A DNA stretch of 45,753 nt from Hyphomicrobiales bacterium (GTDB lineage: Bacteria > Pseudomonadota > Alphaproteobacteria > Rhizobiales > Rhizobiaceae): the NCBI GenBank assembly GCA_900471515.1, contig UCFC01000067.1, positions 1 through 45,753 on the forward strand, read 5' to 3'. Positions within the stretch are counted from its first letter, which is position 1; every line of letters starts with the position of its first letter. Of this stretch, positions 24,416 through 31,998 are shown in pieces. The translations under genes were made by a program, and so were the position numbers. A model generated the notes under the pieces. That model made no database searches and was not told the origin of the DNA. It saw nothing but the letters and a program-made list of their open reading frames with translations.

Positions 24416-25361
24416 TGAAATTGATCTTTCCCGCGCCGATCTCAACCTGCTCGTGCTGTTCGAAGCGGTCATCGAGGAGGGCCATGTCGGGCGCGCCGCC
24501 GACCGGCTGAACATTTCGCCCTCCGCCGTCAGCCACGGGCTGCAGCGTCTGAGGCGCATGCTCAACGATCCGCTCTTCGTGCGCACGCCGAAGGGCGTGG
24601 TGGCGACGGCGCGGGCGCTGGAGCTTGCGCCGCCGGTGGCCGATATCCTTGCCAGGGTGCGCAGCGTGGTGGCGACGGCCGAGCCTTTCGATCCGGCCGG
24701 CTCCAGCCGCCGCTTCACGCTCGGCGCCCCCGACGGCGTTTCGGCCGTCTTCCTGTCGCCGCTGCTTTCCCTCATGGCAAAGGCTGCGCCGCGGGTCGCC
24801 ATCAGCATCCGCCAGCTGCTGCCGGAACAGGGCGAGAGCGCGCCGGCGCGGGCCTGGCGCGGCGCCTTTGCCGAGCTGGAGTCGCGCGCCATGGACATTG
24901 CCGTCATGCCGGCCGACGACATTCCGGCGCGGTTTCATTGCGTCACGCTCTACGAGGAGGATTTCGTCATCGCCATGCGCGCCGGCCACCCCTTTGCCGA
25001 GGCGCCGACGCTGGAGCGCTATGTCGGCATGCGGCACCTCGTCGTGTCGCTCGCCGGCGATCCGCACGGTTTCGTCGATACCGCGCTCGAACAGCATGGC
25101 CTGCGCCGGCGCATGGCGCTGACGGTGCCGAATTTCATGTTCGCGCTCGCCATTGCCGGCGAGAGCGACATGCTGGTCGCCGTGCCCCGCCGCTTCGCCG
25201 CCCTCTACGCCGCCCGCTTCGGCCTCGTGACCGCGGACGCGCCGCTTGCCCTGCCACGCTTCCGCCTGAACGCCGTCGCCCCGCACGCCGCGATGATGGA
25301 TGCCGGGCTCGGATGGCTGTTTGGGATGTTGGTTGAGGCTTGTGGTGGGAGTGGGGGGTGA
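24408..25361 (+). CDS. LysR family transcriptional regulator (NodD/LinR-like)
   Basis: A 317-residue regulator. The N-terminal helix-turn-helix (LNLLVLFEAVIEEGHVGRAA, then NISPSAVSHGLQRLRRML and FVRTPKG) belongs to the LysR branch in which RADLNLL starts the protein, like NodD- and LinR-type members. The C-terminal domain shows VAMRAGHPF-type and PRRFA segments of the effector fold. Divergent from the Tat-exported SnoaL gene. The C-terminus ends CGGSGG with a TGA that abuts a heptamer repeat tract, so the last few residues may derive from the repeat. Confidence 0.9.
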   Translation: MLNEIDLSRADLNLLVLFEAVIEEGHVGRAADRLNISPSAVSHGLQRLRRMLNDPLFVRTPKGVVATARALELAPPVADILARVRSVVATAEPFDPAGSSRRFTLGAPDGVSAVFLSPLLSLMAKAAPRVAISIRQLLPEQGESAPARAWRGAFAELESRAMDIAVMPADDIPARFHCVTLYEEDFVIAMRAGHPFAEAPTLERYVGMRHLVVSLAGDPHGFVDTALEQHGLRRRMALTVPNFMFALAIAGESDMLVAVPRRFAALYAARFGLVTADAPLALPRFRLNAVAPHAAMMDAGLGWLFGMLVEACGGSGG

Positions 25362-25451
25362 GTAGTGGGTAGTGAGTAGTGAGTAGGGAGTAGGGAGTAG
25401 CGAATAGCGAGTAGCGAATAGCGAGTGGCGAATAGCGAATAGCGAATAGGG
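25361..25451. repeat. Heptamer tandem repeat (13 units, consensus RRTAGYG)
   Basis: Thirteen perfect-length 7-base units run from 25361: AGTAGTG, GGTAGTG, AGTAGTG, AGTAGGG twice, then alternating AGTAGCG and AATAGCG, AGTGGCG, two AATAGCG and AATAGGG. Variants are clustered (TG, then GG, then CG types), which fits stepwise slippage. The array begins at the end of the LysR stop codon. On the other strand it would read as YSLFAIR-like peptide repeats, which I regard as non-coding. Confidence 0.85.
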
Positions 25452-25530
25452 AATGGGTTTCAGCGGGTCATGGACGGCTCCGCGGATTCCCTTTCTCCCC
25501 TGGGGGCTGAAGGACGGGTTGAGACCCGCG

Positions 25531-25688
25531 CAACCTCGGTCAGGCGCCCGACGCGCGGAGCGGAGCCACACGCTCAACCTTGCCCGTTTTCACCCAAAGC
25601 CCACCCCAACCTCGGTCGGACGCCCGACGGGCGGAGAGGGCCACACGCTCAACCTTGCCCGTTTTCACCCAAAGCCCACCCCAACCTC
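25531..25688. repeat. Tandem direct repeat of two ~77-bp units
   Basis: Unit 1 runs about 25531-25607 and unit 2 about 25608-25684. A 49-base core is identical at 25565-25613 and 25640-25688 (offset 75), beginning GCCACACGCTCAACC, and the preceding part (CCTCGGTC...CGCCCGACG) differs by a few bases. No gene is supported; apparent frames across it are repeat artefacts. Confidence 0.8.
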
Positions 25689-25829
25689 CCTCATTCCTGT
25701 GCCTGTCACAGGAATCCAGCCACCGCGCGTCCGCGCGGTGAATGACTCCCTCAATCAGCAAGCAAATGAGTCTCTCCTGCCCAAGGACTTGGGCAGGCTG
25801 GATCCCTGTGACAGGCACAGGGATGAGGG
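25688..25829. repeat. Multi-arm palindromic intergenic element
   Basis: A 32-base inverted repeat (25688-25719 with 25798-25829, two mismatches, core CTGTGCCTGTCACAG) encloses two perfect hairpins. The first is CACCGCGCG/CGCGCGGTG at 25721-25740. The second is CCTGCCCAAG/CTTGGGCAGG at 25776-25797. As RNA or single-stranded DNA it would fold as a three-way structure. It resembles in style the mosaic palindromes of rhizobia, but the family was not confirmed. Confidence 0.8.
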
Positions 25830-25840
25830 TGGGGAGGGGA

Positions 25841-26065
25841 GCGTCGCTGCCCAAAGCAGGCGTCGGGCATGGCGGCAAGGGGCCTCTCCGCAGTCTCCAC
25901 CACCGGACACGGCCCTCTCACCGCAACCCCAACAGTGCCTCAGCCATCCCCCGCAGCAGCTCCGCCCGCGGCCCACCCCAACAGCGCCTCGCCCATCCCT
26001 CGCAACGTCCTGCCCGGAAGCCCGCCCCAACCTCCCTCATTCTTGTGCCTGTCACAGCAATGAGG
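25841..26065. repeat. Mosaic intergenic repeat shared with the right end of the window
   Basis: Block 25841-25892 (starting GCGTCGCTGCCCAAAGC) recurs at 45623-45671 with two substitutions and small indels. Block 26009-26034 (GTCCTGCCCGGA...) recurs near 45686-45710, and CCTCAGCCATCCCCCGCA occurs at about 25937 and 45725. A partial copy of the palindrome arm lies at 26033-26065. No coding evidence. Confidence 0.7.
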
Positions 26066-26091
26066 GGAGGATGCGTTGGTGGCCTTGCCCG

Positions 26092-27024
26092 TCAGCCGGC
26101 GCGGTGGCGCAGGTGCAGCACGTCGGCGCTGACCAGCGAGCGGCGTGCTACGTCGATCACCGTGCGCGTCAGGGCCGCCAGCCGGTCGGCGGCGAGGCGG
26201 CTGATTTGCCAGTAGAGGACGATATCGAGCGGCGTGGCGGGGATGAGTTCGACGAGGCGGCCGGCGGCGATGTGGTCGCGGGTGAGCTGGATCGGGTTCA
26301 TGCCCCAGCCCATGCCGAGCAGGGCGGCGTCGAGGAAGCCCTGGGTGGCGGGCAGCCAGTGGGTCGGCACGTTGATCTCGGTTGCGAGCGTGCGGCGGAT
26401 CCATTCCGCCTGCAGCCGGTCCTTCTGGTTGAAGGTCAGCGACGGGGCGCGGGCGAGCGCTTCCTTCGTCACGCCGTCGGGGAAATGGCGGCGGACGAAT
26501 TCGGGGCTGGCGGTGGCGTGGTAGCGCAGCGCGCCGAGCGAATAGCGGCGGCAGCCGGCGACCGGCTTTTCCATGCTGGTGACGGCGGCGATGACGCGGC
26601 CGCGCTCCAGCCATTCGGCCGTGTGGTCCTGGTCGTCGACGGAAATGTTGAGCAGGTAGTTCGAGCTTTTCGAAAAATCCGCCATCGCCTCCAGGAACCA
26701 GGTGCCGAGGCTGTCGGCGCTGGTGGCGATCTGCAGGGTGACGCGCTCTTGAGGACTGTCGCGGTCGCTGAGGGCCGGCAGGTGCTCCAGCAGCTCGCTT
26801 TCCAATATGCCGACATTTTCCATGTGGCGGCAGAGCCAGTCGCCCTTTTCCGTCGCCGTGCAGGGCGTTGCGCGCACCACGAGGGCGGCGCCGACGCGCT
26901 CTTCCAGCTGGCGGATGCGCTGGGAGACGGCCGAGGGCGTGACATTGAGCAGGGCTGCGGCCTTTTCGAAACTTCCGGTCTGGACCACGGCATGCAGGAC
27001 GCGAAGGGCGGGATAGTCGATCAA
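26092..27024 (-). CDS. argP: ArgP/LysG-type LysR regulator
   Basis: A regulator of about 310 residues, divergent from lysE. The start IDYPALRVLHAVVQTGSFEK, the helix-turn-helix VTPSAVSQRIRQLEERVG and LVVRATPCTATEKG closely follow E. coli ArgP, which senses lysine and arginine and activates the exporter gene. The effector domain has ATSADSLGTWFL. I prefer TTG at 27024 because the sequence upstream is an AT-rich promoter-like gap and ArgP homologs start here; ATG at 27078 would add 18 residues (starting ADIRLINH) and leave only 45 bases to lysE. Confidence 0.87.
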   Translation of the reverse strand: MIDYPALRVLHAVVQTGSFEKAAALLNVTPSAVSQRIRQLEERVGAALVVRATPCTATEKGDWLCRHMENVGILESELLEHLPALSDRDSPQERVTLQIATSADSLGTWFLEAMADFSKSSNYLLNISVDDQDHTAEWLERGRVIAAVTSMEKPVAGCRRYSLGALRYHATASPEFVRRHFPDGVTKEALARAPSLTFNQKDRLQAEWIRRTLATEINVPTHWLPATQGFLDAALLGMGWGMNPIQLTRDHIAAGRLVELIPATPLDIVLYWQISRLAADRLAALTRTVIDVARRSLVSADVLHLRHRAG

Positions 27025-27123
27025 GTTAAGCTGGGCTTCATTAACGTAAGGATGATTAATTAGCCTAATGTCAGCCATCCGTCTAGGGAGTGCGTGAGCA
27101 AAGAGACGGAAAGCCCTGATATC
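27025..27123. promoter_or_regulatory. Divergent argP/lysE control region
   Basis: AT-rich (27025-27075) in a GC-rich setting, with TAA-rich half sites including CATTA near 27039 matched by TAATG near 27066, and TTAATTA in between. It probably carries the ArgP site and both promoters. If argP starts at 27078, part of this would be coding. Confidence 0.45.
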
Positions 27124-27732
27124 ATGGACCTTACGACCTATTTCACCGGCATGACCGCCGGGCTGAGCCTGATCGTGGCGATCGGCGCGCAGAACGCCTT
27201 CATCCTGCGCCAGGGGCTGCGCAGGCAATATGTGTTTGCCGTCTGCCTGGCCTGCGCCCTGTCGGATGCGGTCCTGATCGTGCTCGGCGTCACCAGCCTG
27301 GCGCAGGTGGTCGCCCTCATGCCCTTTCTCGATCCGGTCATGCGCTACGGCGGGGCGGCCTTCCTGCTCTGGTACGGGGCAAGAAGCCTGTTTTCGGCGG
27401 TGCGCTCCGCCGGCGCGCTGGACGTGGCCGGCGGGGCGGGCGCGGGCTTCGGCCGCACCATGGCCATGTGCCTGGCGCTCACCTGGCTCAACCCGCATGT
27501 CTATCTCGACACCGTCATCCTGCTCGGCTCGATCTCGACGCGCTTTGCCGGCCATCAGGCGGCCTTTGCGGCGGGGGCCGCGACCGGCTCCTTCCTGTTC
27601 TTCTTCACGCTCGGATATGGCGCGGCCTGGCTGCGGCCGATCTTCGCCCGGCCGGCCGCCTGGCGCATCCTCGAAACCGTCATCGCCTTCGTCATGTGGC
27701 TGATCGCGTTCCGGCTCCTCAAGGGGATGTGA
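27124..27732 (+). CDS. lysE: LysE/ArgO family amino acid exporter
   Basis: A 202-residue protein with six membrane segments. GLSLIVAIGAQNAFILRQGLRR, seen as LSLIVAIGAQNAF and LRQGLRRQYV, is the LysE signature, and LTWLNPHVYLDTVILLGSIS the second one (LTWLNPHVYLDT). It exports lysine or arginine when intracellular levels are high, under the divergent ArgP. ATG at 27124 matches homolog starts; GTG at 27094 is also possible. A 13-bp hairpin follows the stop. Confidence 0.92.
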   Translation: MDLTTYFTGMTAGLSLIVAIGAQNAFILRQGLRRQYVFAVCLACALSDAVLIVLGVTSLAQVVALMPFLDPVMRYGGAAFLLWYGARSLFSAVRSAGALDVAGGAGAGFGRTMAMCLALTWLNPHVYLDTVILLGSISTRFAGHQAAFAAGAATGSFLFFFTLGYGAAWLRPIFARPAAWRILETVIAFVMWLIAFRLLKGM

Positions 27733-27734
27733 CG

Positions 27735-27777
27735 GCCGCGGGCGGGCGAAGCTTTTGCCGCAAGGCCCGCCCGCGGC
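27735..27777. terminator. Two-way hairpin between convergent lysE and yceI-like genes
   Basis: GCCGCGGGCGGGC (27735-27747) pairs perfectly with GCCCGCCCGCGGC (27765-27777) around a 17-base loop, filling the 57-base convergent gap. No long T-tract, but the position and stability argue for a shared terminator. Confidence 0.6.
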
Positions 27778-27789
27778 GGGTGCCCGGCT

Positions 27790-28404
27790 TCAGTTCACGG
27801 CCTTCTTCGGCGGCGCGAACTCGGTCTCGATGAGGATCGTCACGTCGTCGCTCAGCACCGGCAGATAGATGCCGAGGCCCCAGTCGCTGCGCCTGATCGT
27901 TGCCGTTGCGGAAAAGCCGAGCTTCGGGGCCTTTTCCATCGGGTGCTCGGCCATCGAGCCGTTGAAGGTGACGTCGAGCACGGCCGGATGCGTCTGGCCG
28001 CGGAAGGTGAGGTCGCCCGTCACCTTGCCGGTCTTCGGGCCGGTGACGGCGATCGCGGTGGAGACGAAGCGGATAGGCTGGCCGGCCAGGAAATCGCCGC
28101 CCTTGCCGATCTTGCCGTCGAAATCCTCGACTTCGGGGAAGGGAAAATCGGTGCGCACGGAGGCGGGATCGATCGTGGCTGTCAGCGTCGAGGCCGCCGG
28201 ATTTTCGGCGTTCCAGGCCAGTTCGGCGGCAATGCCGGTGAAGCGCGCCGTATAGTTCGACAGGCCGAAATGGCCGATCTTCCAGGTCAGGCTCGTATGG
28301 GCGGGATCGGAGACATAGGCGCCCGAAGGGGCGGGTGCCGGCTGTTGCGCGAAGGCGGGCATTGCGGCCAGCGCTGCGAGCGCGAGAAGGCGCAGAAGGT
28401 TCAT
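27790..28404 (-). CDS. YceI family periplasmic lipid/isoprenoid-binding protein
   Basis: A 204-residue protein: signal peptide 1-19 (cleavage after AFA), then a lipocalin-like YceI domain with YVSDPAHTSLTWKIGHFGLSNY (visible as the DPAHTSLTW and HFGLSNYTARF segments), FDGKIGKGGDF, GDLTFRGQTHPAVLDV and RSDWGL. Known YceI proteins bind polyisoprenoids such as ubiquinone precursors. It follows the flavin monooxygenase by 41 bases on the same strand and is probably co-transcribed. Confidence 0.92.
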   Translation of the reverse strand: MNLLRLLALAALAAMPAFAQQPAPAPSGAYVSDPAHTSLTWKIGHFGLSNYTARFTGIAAELAWNAENPAASTLTATIDPASVRTDFPFPEVEDFDGKIGKGGDFLAGQPIRFVSTAIAVTGPKTGKVTGDLTFRGQTHPAVLDVTFNGSMAEHPMEKAPKLGFSATATIRRSDWGLGIYLPVLSDDVTILIETEFAPPKKAVN

Positions 28405-28445
28405 GGCGGCGGTTCCTTTTCGTGAGGTTTCCGGTGGGAGGGGCT

Positions 28446-29987
28446 TCAGACGGCGGCCTGAAGCGGGTCGAGGGCCAGGAGATCGCGGATCGCCAGTTCC
28501 TCGGCGGTGAAATCGGGCGAGGCGATGGCGCCGAATTCGGCCGCCTGCGCCTCGACCCTGGCGGCGGCATCGGCCAGCGCGTGCGGTCCCTGCAGGCGGA
28601 AGGAGGCGGGCGACAGCGGCCCGAAGAGCAGGGCGCGCTTCAGCTGCGGCCAGCGGGCGAGATCGGGCTCGACGCCGGCGTGGCGGGCAAAGACCAGGGC
28701 CGCGGCATGCATCGGCAGGCTGACCGGGCCGGAGCGCGTGGCGCGGCTGCGGCTGACGCCGGCAAGCATCGCCTCGCGCGGCGGCAGCGCCGCCGGCTCG
28801 CGAAGGCAGAGCGCCGCCCAGCGGGCCTGCAGCTCCAGGACCGGGAAGGCCGGGCCGACGAGATCGAAGAGGCCGAGGAAGGCAAGGCCCGGCAGATCCG
28901 GATGGAACGTGTGGTCGAAGAGATCGACGCCATAGGCATCGAGGCCGATTGCGCCGGCAAGCTTCTCGCAAAGCCAGGGCATGGACATGCGGTAGCCGGT
29001 GCCGAAGAGGATGGCGTCGGCCCGCACGCCGCTGCCGTCGCGCAGATGCACGGTCTGCCCCTCGATGCGCTCCATCCACGGCCTGACCTCGATGCGGCCT
29101 TCGGCAACGGCCGGCAGGAAGCCCTGCGACTGCGAAATGCCGGCGGCAAAGGCATTGCCCGAAGGTTCCGGCGCGCCGAACTGGCCGGGCGAGCCCGCCA
29201 GCTGGCGGATCTTCATCGTCAGCCCTTCGGCCAGCATTTCCGGCGGCAGCACGCGTTCCATCAGTGCGGCGGCGCGGTTGAACATCACATGGTCGGTCGG
29301 CACGCCGGCGATCAGCTTGGGCAGGACGTAGCGCTGTCTCCGGTTGGTGACGACGACCCTGGCCGCTCCGCCCTGGGCGATATCGGTGGCGATTTCGAGC
29401 GCGCTGACCGAGCAGCCGGCAACGACCACCGTGCGGCCGCGATAGCGTTCGGCGCCGGCATATTGGGCGGTGTGGGCCGCACCGAGCGAGCCGGTGAAAC
29501 CCTCAAGCCCGGCGATGTCGGGAACGTCGGGCAGGGCCTGCCGGCCGGTCGCGACGACGACGCGGGAGAAGACCTCGACGCGGCTGCCGGCATCGCTGCC
29601 GGAGCGGACGAGCCAGCAGGCGCCGGCGCGCTCCAGCCGCTCCACCCGCGTCTTCAGCCTCAGATGCGGCATCAGGCCGGAGGAAAGGGCGTAGCGTTCC
29701 AGATAGTCCAGCATCTCTTCCTGCCGCAGGTAGGTGTGGCTGCCGGGGGCGTGGTCGAGATCGGAAAAGGCGGTCATGACGCGGCTGGTATTGGTGCGCA
29801 TGCCGGGCCAGGTGGCGCTGGTTGCCGCCGCCGGGTTCCACTGGCCGCCGAGGCGGGCGGAGGCTTCGAAGATGACGGGTTCCAGGCCGGCGGCGATCAG
29901 CCAGCGGCCGGCGGCAAGGCCGGCCGGCCCGGCGCCGATCACGGCGACCCTGTTGTCGGGCATGGTGAGGATGGATGTGTCGGACAT
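28446..29987 (-). CDS. Flavin-containing monooxygenase-like NAD(P)-binding protein
   Basis: A 513-residue two-dinucleotide-fold flavoprotein. Residues 13-25 (VAVIGAGPAGLAAG) bind FAD, followed by FEASARLGGQWNP; residues near 200 (VVVAGCSVSALEIA) form the second nucleotide-binding motif. The segment ending GAAHTAQY resembles the FxGxxxHxxxY fingerprint of FMO/Baeyer-Villiger enzymes, though the spacing is not exact. It uses NADPH and oxygen to oxygenate an unknown substrate. Start at 29987, with an alternative ATG at 29963. Divergent from an FMN split-barrel pair with two direct-repeat sites between, and upstream of the YceI gene. Confidence 0.87.
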   Translation of the reverse strand: MSDTSILTMPDNRVAVIGAGPAGLAAGRWLIAAGLEPVIFEASARLGGQWNPAAATSATWPGMRTNTSRVMTAFSDLDHAPGSHTYLRQEEMLDYLERYALSSGLMPHLRLKTRVERLERAGACWLVRSGSDAGSRVEVFSRVVVATGRQALPDVPDIAGLEGFTGSLGAAHTAQYAGAERYRGRTVVVAGCSVSALEIATDIAQGGAARVVVTNRRQRYVLPKLIAGVPTDHVMFNRAAALMERVLPPEMLAEGLTMKIRQLAGSPGQFGAPEPSGNAFAAGISQSQGFLPAVAEGRIEVRPWMERIEGQTVHLRDGSGVRADAILFGTGYRMSMPWLCEKLAGAIGLDAYGVDLFDHTFHPDLPGLAFLGLFDLVGPAFPVLELQARWAALCLREPAALPPREAMLAGVSRSRATRSGPVSLPMHAAALVFARHAGVEPDLARWPQLKRALLFGPLSPASFRLQGPHALADAAARVEAQAAEFGAIASPDFTAEELAIRDLLALDPLQAAV

Positions 29988-30044
29988 GAGATGGCTTGCT
30001 CCGTTTGCGGTGCAGGCCCTCTAGCGAATTTGTCGGCTGCCGTT

Positions 30045-30094
30045 TCCTAAAAGCTCACTAAGCCGGTTGGCGAAAATCCTAAAACCTGCCTAAG
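30045..30094. promoter_or_regulatory. Tandem operator-like sites TCCTAAAA-N5-CTAAG
   Basis: Two copies of TCCTAAAA-N5-CTAAG lie at 30045-30062 and 30077-30094, 32 bases apart (about three helical turns), in the divergent gap between the flavin monooxygenase and the FMN-protein operon. The unequal gaps do not suggest coding conservation. A transcription factor binding in tandem is the likely meaning; which one is unknown, with the winged-helix part of the 30592-31935 protein as a candidate. Confidence 0.6.
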
Positions 30095-30124
30095 TGGAGC
30101 GGGCAGCGCATTTTGAGGAAGGGC

Positions 30125-30595
30125 ATGTTTCAGGAGGATATTGCGGCTTTCATGGAGAGCCCGGTGATGCAGATCATCGGCACGGCGAGCGCGGCCGGCC
30201 GGCCGGAAATTGCCCGCGGCGCCGGCGCCTGGACATGCCGCGAGCGCCAGACCGTCTCGATCGTCGTTTCCGAGTGGCAATGGCCGCAGACGATCGCCAA
30301 TCTCAGGCAGAACAGCAAGGCGGCGGCCACCTTCACCCGCCCGTCCGATTACGTTTCCTACCAGGTCAAGGGGCGGGCGGAGCTGCGGCCGGCCACGGGC
30401 GAGGAGATGGAGCGGTCCGACCGCTATATCGTCGATGTCGTCTCCACCCAGATGAAGCTCGGCCTGCTGCCGGAGCTCATCATGCCCGTCCTCGGCAACC
30501 GGCAGGCCGTCGTCGTCACGCTGCACGCGGCGGCGATCTTCGTGCAGACGCCGGGCGCGCAGGCCGGCAGCCGCATCTGGAGTGCCGCGCCATGA
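30125..30595 (+). CDS. FMN-binding split-barrel (PNPOx-like) protein
   Basis: A 156-residue protein of the pyridoxamine-phosphate-oxidase-like fold: PVMQIIGTASAAGRPEIARG near the N-terminus, then VSEWQWPQTIANLRQNSKAA and FTRPSDYVSYQVKG, where FMN-contacting residues usually lie. Such proteins bind FMN or F420-like cofactors and act as small oxidoreductases or sensors. ATG at 30125 follows GAGGAAG. Its stop overlaps the next start (ATGA), so it is produced together with the PNPOx-GAF protein. Confidence 0.82.
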   Translation: MFQEDIAAFMESPVMQIIGTASAAGRPEIARGAGAWTCRERQTVSIVVSEWQWPQTIANLRQNSKAAATFTRPSDYVSYQVKGRAELRPATGEEMERSDRYIVDVVSTQMKLGLLPELIMPVLGNRQAVVVTLHAAAIFVQTPGAQAGSRIWSAAP

Positions 30596-31935
30596 GCCTC
30601 AAGCTCTCCGATCTCTCGGCCTGTTTCGAAGGCGTCATTCCCTCGATCATCTCGACCGCCGATGCCGAGGGCCTGCCGAACATTTCCTATCTCTCGCATG
30701 TGGCGATGGTGGACGACCGGCATGTGGCGCTGTCGAACCAGTTCTTCGCCAAGACGGCCGCCAATATCCGGCTCAACCCGCATGCCGCCGTGCTGCTGGT
30801 CGATGCCCGCAACGCCGCGCAGTTCCGGCTCGAAGTGGTCTTCGCCTATTCGGTGGACGAGGGGCCGCTCTTCGATCATCTGTCGCTGCAGCTCGATGCC
30901 AGCAGCGCCCAGGTCGGCATGGCCGGCATCATGAAGCTGCGCAATCTCGACGTTTTCCGCGTAACGCGCATCGACGCGATCCCCTCGCAGGTCGCGACGG
31001 CGGAGCCGGACGAGCCGGAGCGCGACAGGATCGCCGCCGCCGCGGCCATCGTCGAGGCGATCGGCGCGCAGACGGATGCCGACGGCATCGTCGACGCGAC
31101 GCTTGCCGGCATCCGCGACCATCTGGGCTTCGGCCAGAGCCTGCTGTTGCAGCTTTACGAGGAGCGCAGCCAGCTCGTCACCATCGGCAGCCTCGGCTAC
31201 GAACATTCGGGCATCGGCTCGGACGTGCCGGTCGGAGAGGGCGTCATCGGCGCTGCGGCCGGCGGCGGGCGGCTGGTCAAGGTCAGCGACATGAGCCGCA
31301 TCCGCCGCTTCGGCGCGGCCGTGCGCGATTCGGCCGCCGACGAGGACCGCACCCGCTCCATCCCGCTGCCGGGCATGCCCGACGCGATGAGCCAGATCGC
31401 CGTGCCGATGATTGCCGCCGGCGCGCTGCGCGGCGTGCTTTTCGTCGAGAGCCGGAAACGGCTGGCCTTTTCGGGAGAGGACGAGGCGGCGCTTTCGATC
31501 GTGGCGCGGCAGGCGGCGACGTCGCTGGCGCTCAGCGAGGTCCTGTCGCTCGACAGCGAGCCGGCAAGGACGGCGGCAAGCGAGGCTCCGCCGCCCGAAC
31601 GCTCCATCCATGTCGTGCATCACCGCTTCGACGACAGCATCTTCATCGACGGCGAATATGTCATCAAGGGCGTGGCCGGCCGGCTGCTCGCCTCGATGCT
31701 GGAGAAACATCTGGAAAGCGGCCGGCTGGAATTCACCAACCGCGAAATCCGCCTCGACGCGACGCTGAAACTGCCCGACTTCAAGGACAATCTCGAAACC
31801 CGCCTGCTGCTTCTGCGTCGCCGGCTGGACGAAAAGGCGCTGCCGGTGCGCCTGCAGCGGCTCGGCCGCGGGCGGATCGCGCTTGCGCTCGACGGCCGGC
31901 TGCGGCTGGAGGGGCGCACGGACCAGAAGGGCTAG
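30592..31935 (+). CDS. PNPOx-GAF fusion protein with C-terminal winged-helix-like domain
   Basis: A 447-residue three-part protein. Residues about 1-130 are a second FMN split-barrel domain (LPNISYLSHVAMVDDRHVAL, then NQFFAKTAANIRLNP). Residues about 145-325 are a GAF domain (GFGQSLLLQLYEE, SDVPVGEGVIGAAA, QIAVPMIAAGALRGVLFVES). Residues about 345-440 are a basic domain rich in Arg/Leu (LEFTNREIRLD, LETRLLLLRRRLDE, RLGRGRIALAL) that looks like an OmpR-type winged helix. This would suit a flavin- or ligand-sensing transcription factor. Coupled by ATGA to the single-domain FMN protein, and followed by a T-tract hairpin. Confidence 0.8.
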   Translation: MSLKLSDLSACFEGVIPSIISTADAEGLPNISYLSHVAMVDDRHVALSNQFFAKTAANIRLNPHAAVLLVDARNAAQFRLEVVFAYSVDEGPLFDHLSLQLDASSAQVGMAGIMKLRNLDVFRVTRIDAIPSQVATAEPDEPERDRIAAAAAIVEAIGAQTDADGIVDATLAGIRDHLGFGQSLLLQLYEERSQLVTIGSLGYEHSGIGSDVPVGEGVIGAAAGGGRLVKVSDMSRIRRFGAAVRDSAADEDRTRSIPLPGMPDAMSQIAVPMIAAGALRGVLFVESRKRLAFSGEDEAALSIVARQAATSLALSEVLSLDSEPARTAASEAPPPERSIHVVHHRFDDSIFIDGEYVIKGVAGRLLASMLEKHLESGRLEFTNREIRLDATLKLPDFKDNLETRLLLLRRRLDEKALPVRLQRLGRGRIALALDGRLRLEGRTDQKG

Positions 31936-31942
31936 GGCAGGC

Positions 31943-31967
31943 CCGCCGCCGGGCCGGGGCGGTTTTT
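31943..31967 (+). terminator. Rho-independent terminator after the FMN-protein pair
   Basis: CCGCC (31943-31947) pairs with GGCGG (31958-31962), inside a GC-rich loop, followed at once by TTTTT. It lies 8 bases past the stop and should separate this operon from the ABC transporter gene. Confidence 0.55.
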
Positions 31968-31998
31968 CCGCGGCGCAGGCCGGCCCGATCGCGCCCGC

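Noticed and set aside
25361..25829. CRISPR array
   Set aside because: The heptamers have no spacers and the 77-bp units are only two, contiguous and without unique spacers; no cas genes are present.
25688..25829. tRNA or structured riboswitch
   Set aside because: The folding comes from perfect palindromes with repeated family members elsewhere; no tRNA signature loops, and no downstream gene is placed to be controlled.
25453..27063. Plus-strand frame of 536 codons across the repeat field and argP
   Set aside because: Its first half is repeat sequence (recurring peptide HAQPCPFSPKAHPN-type) and its second half is antisense to argP.
30125..30595. True pyridoxamine 5'-phosphate oxidase (PdxH)
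   Set aside because: Too short and lacking the PdxH C-terminal substrate-binding segment; only the FMN split-barrel fold is supported.
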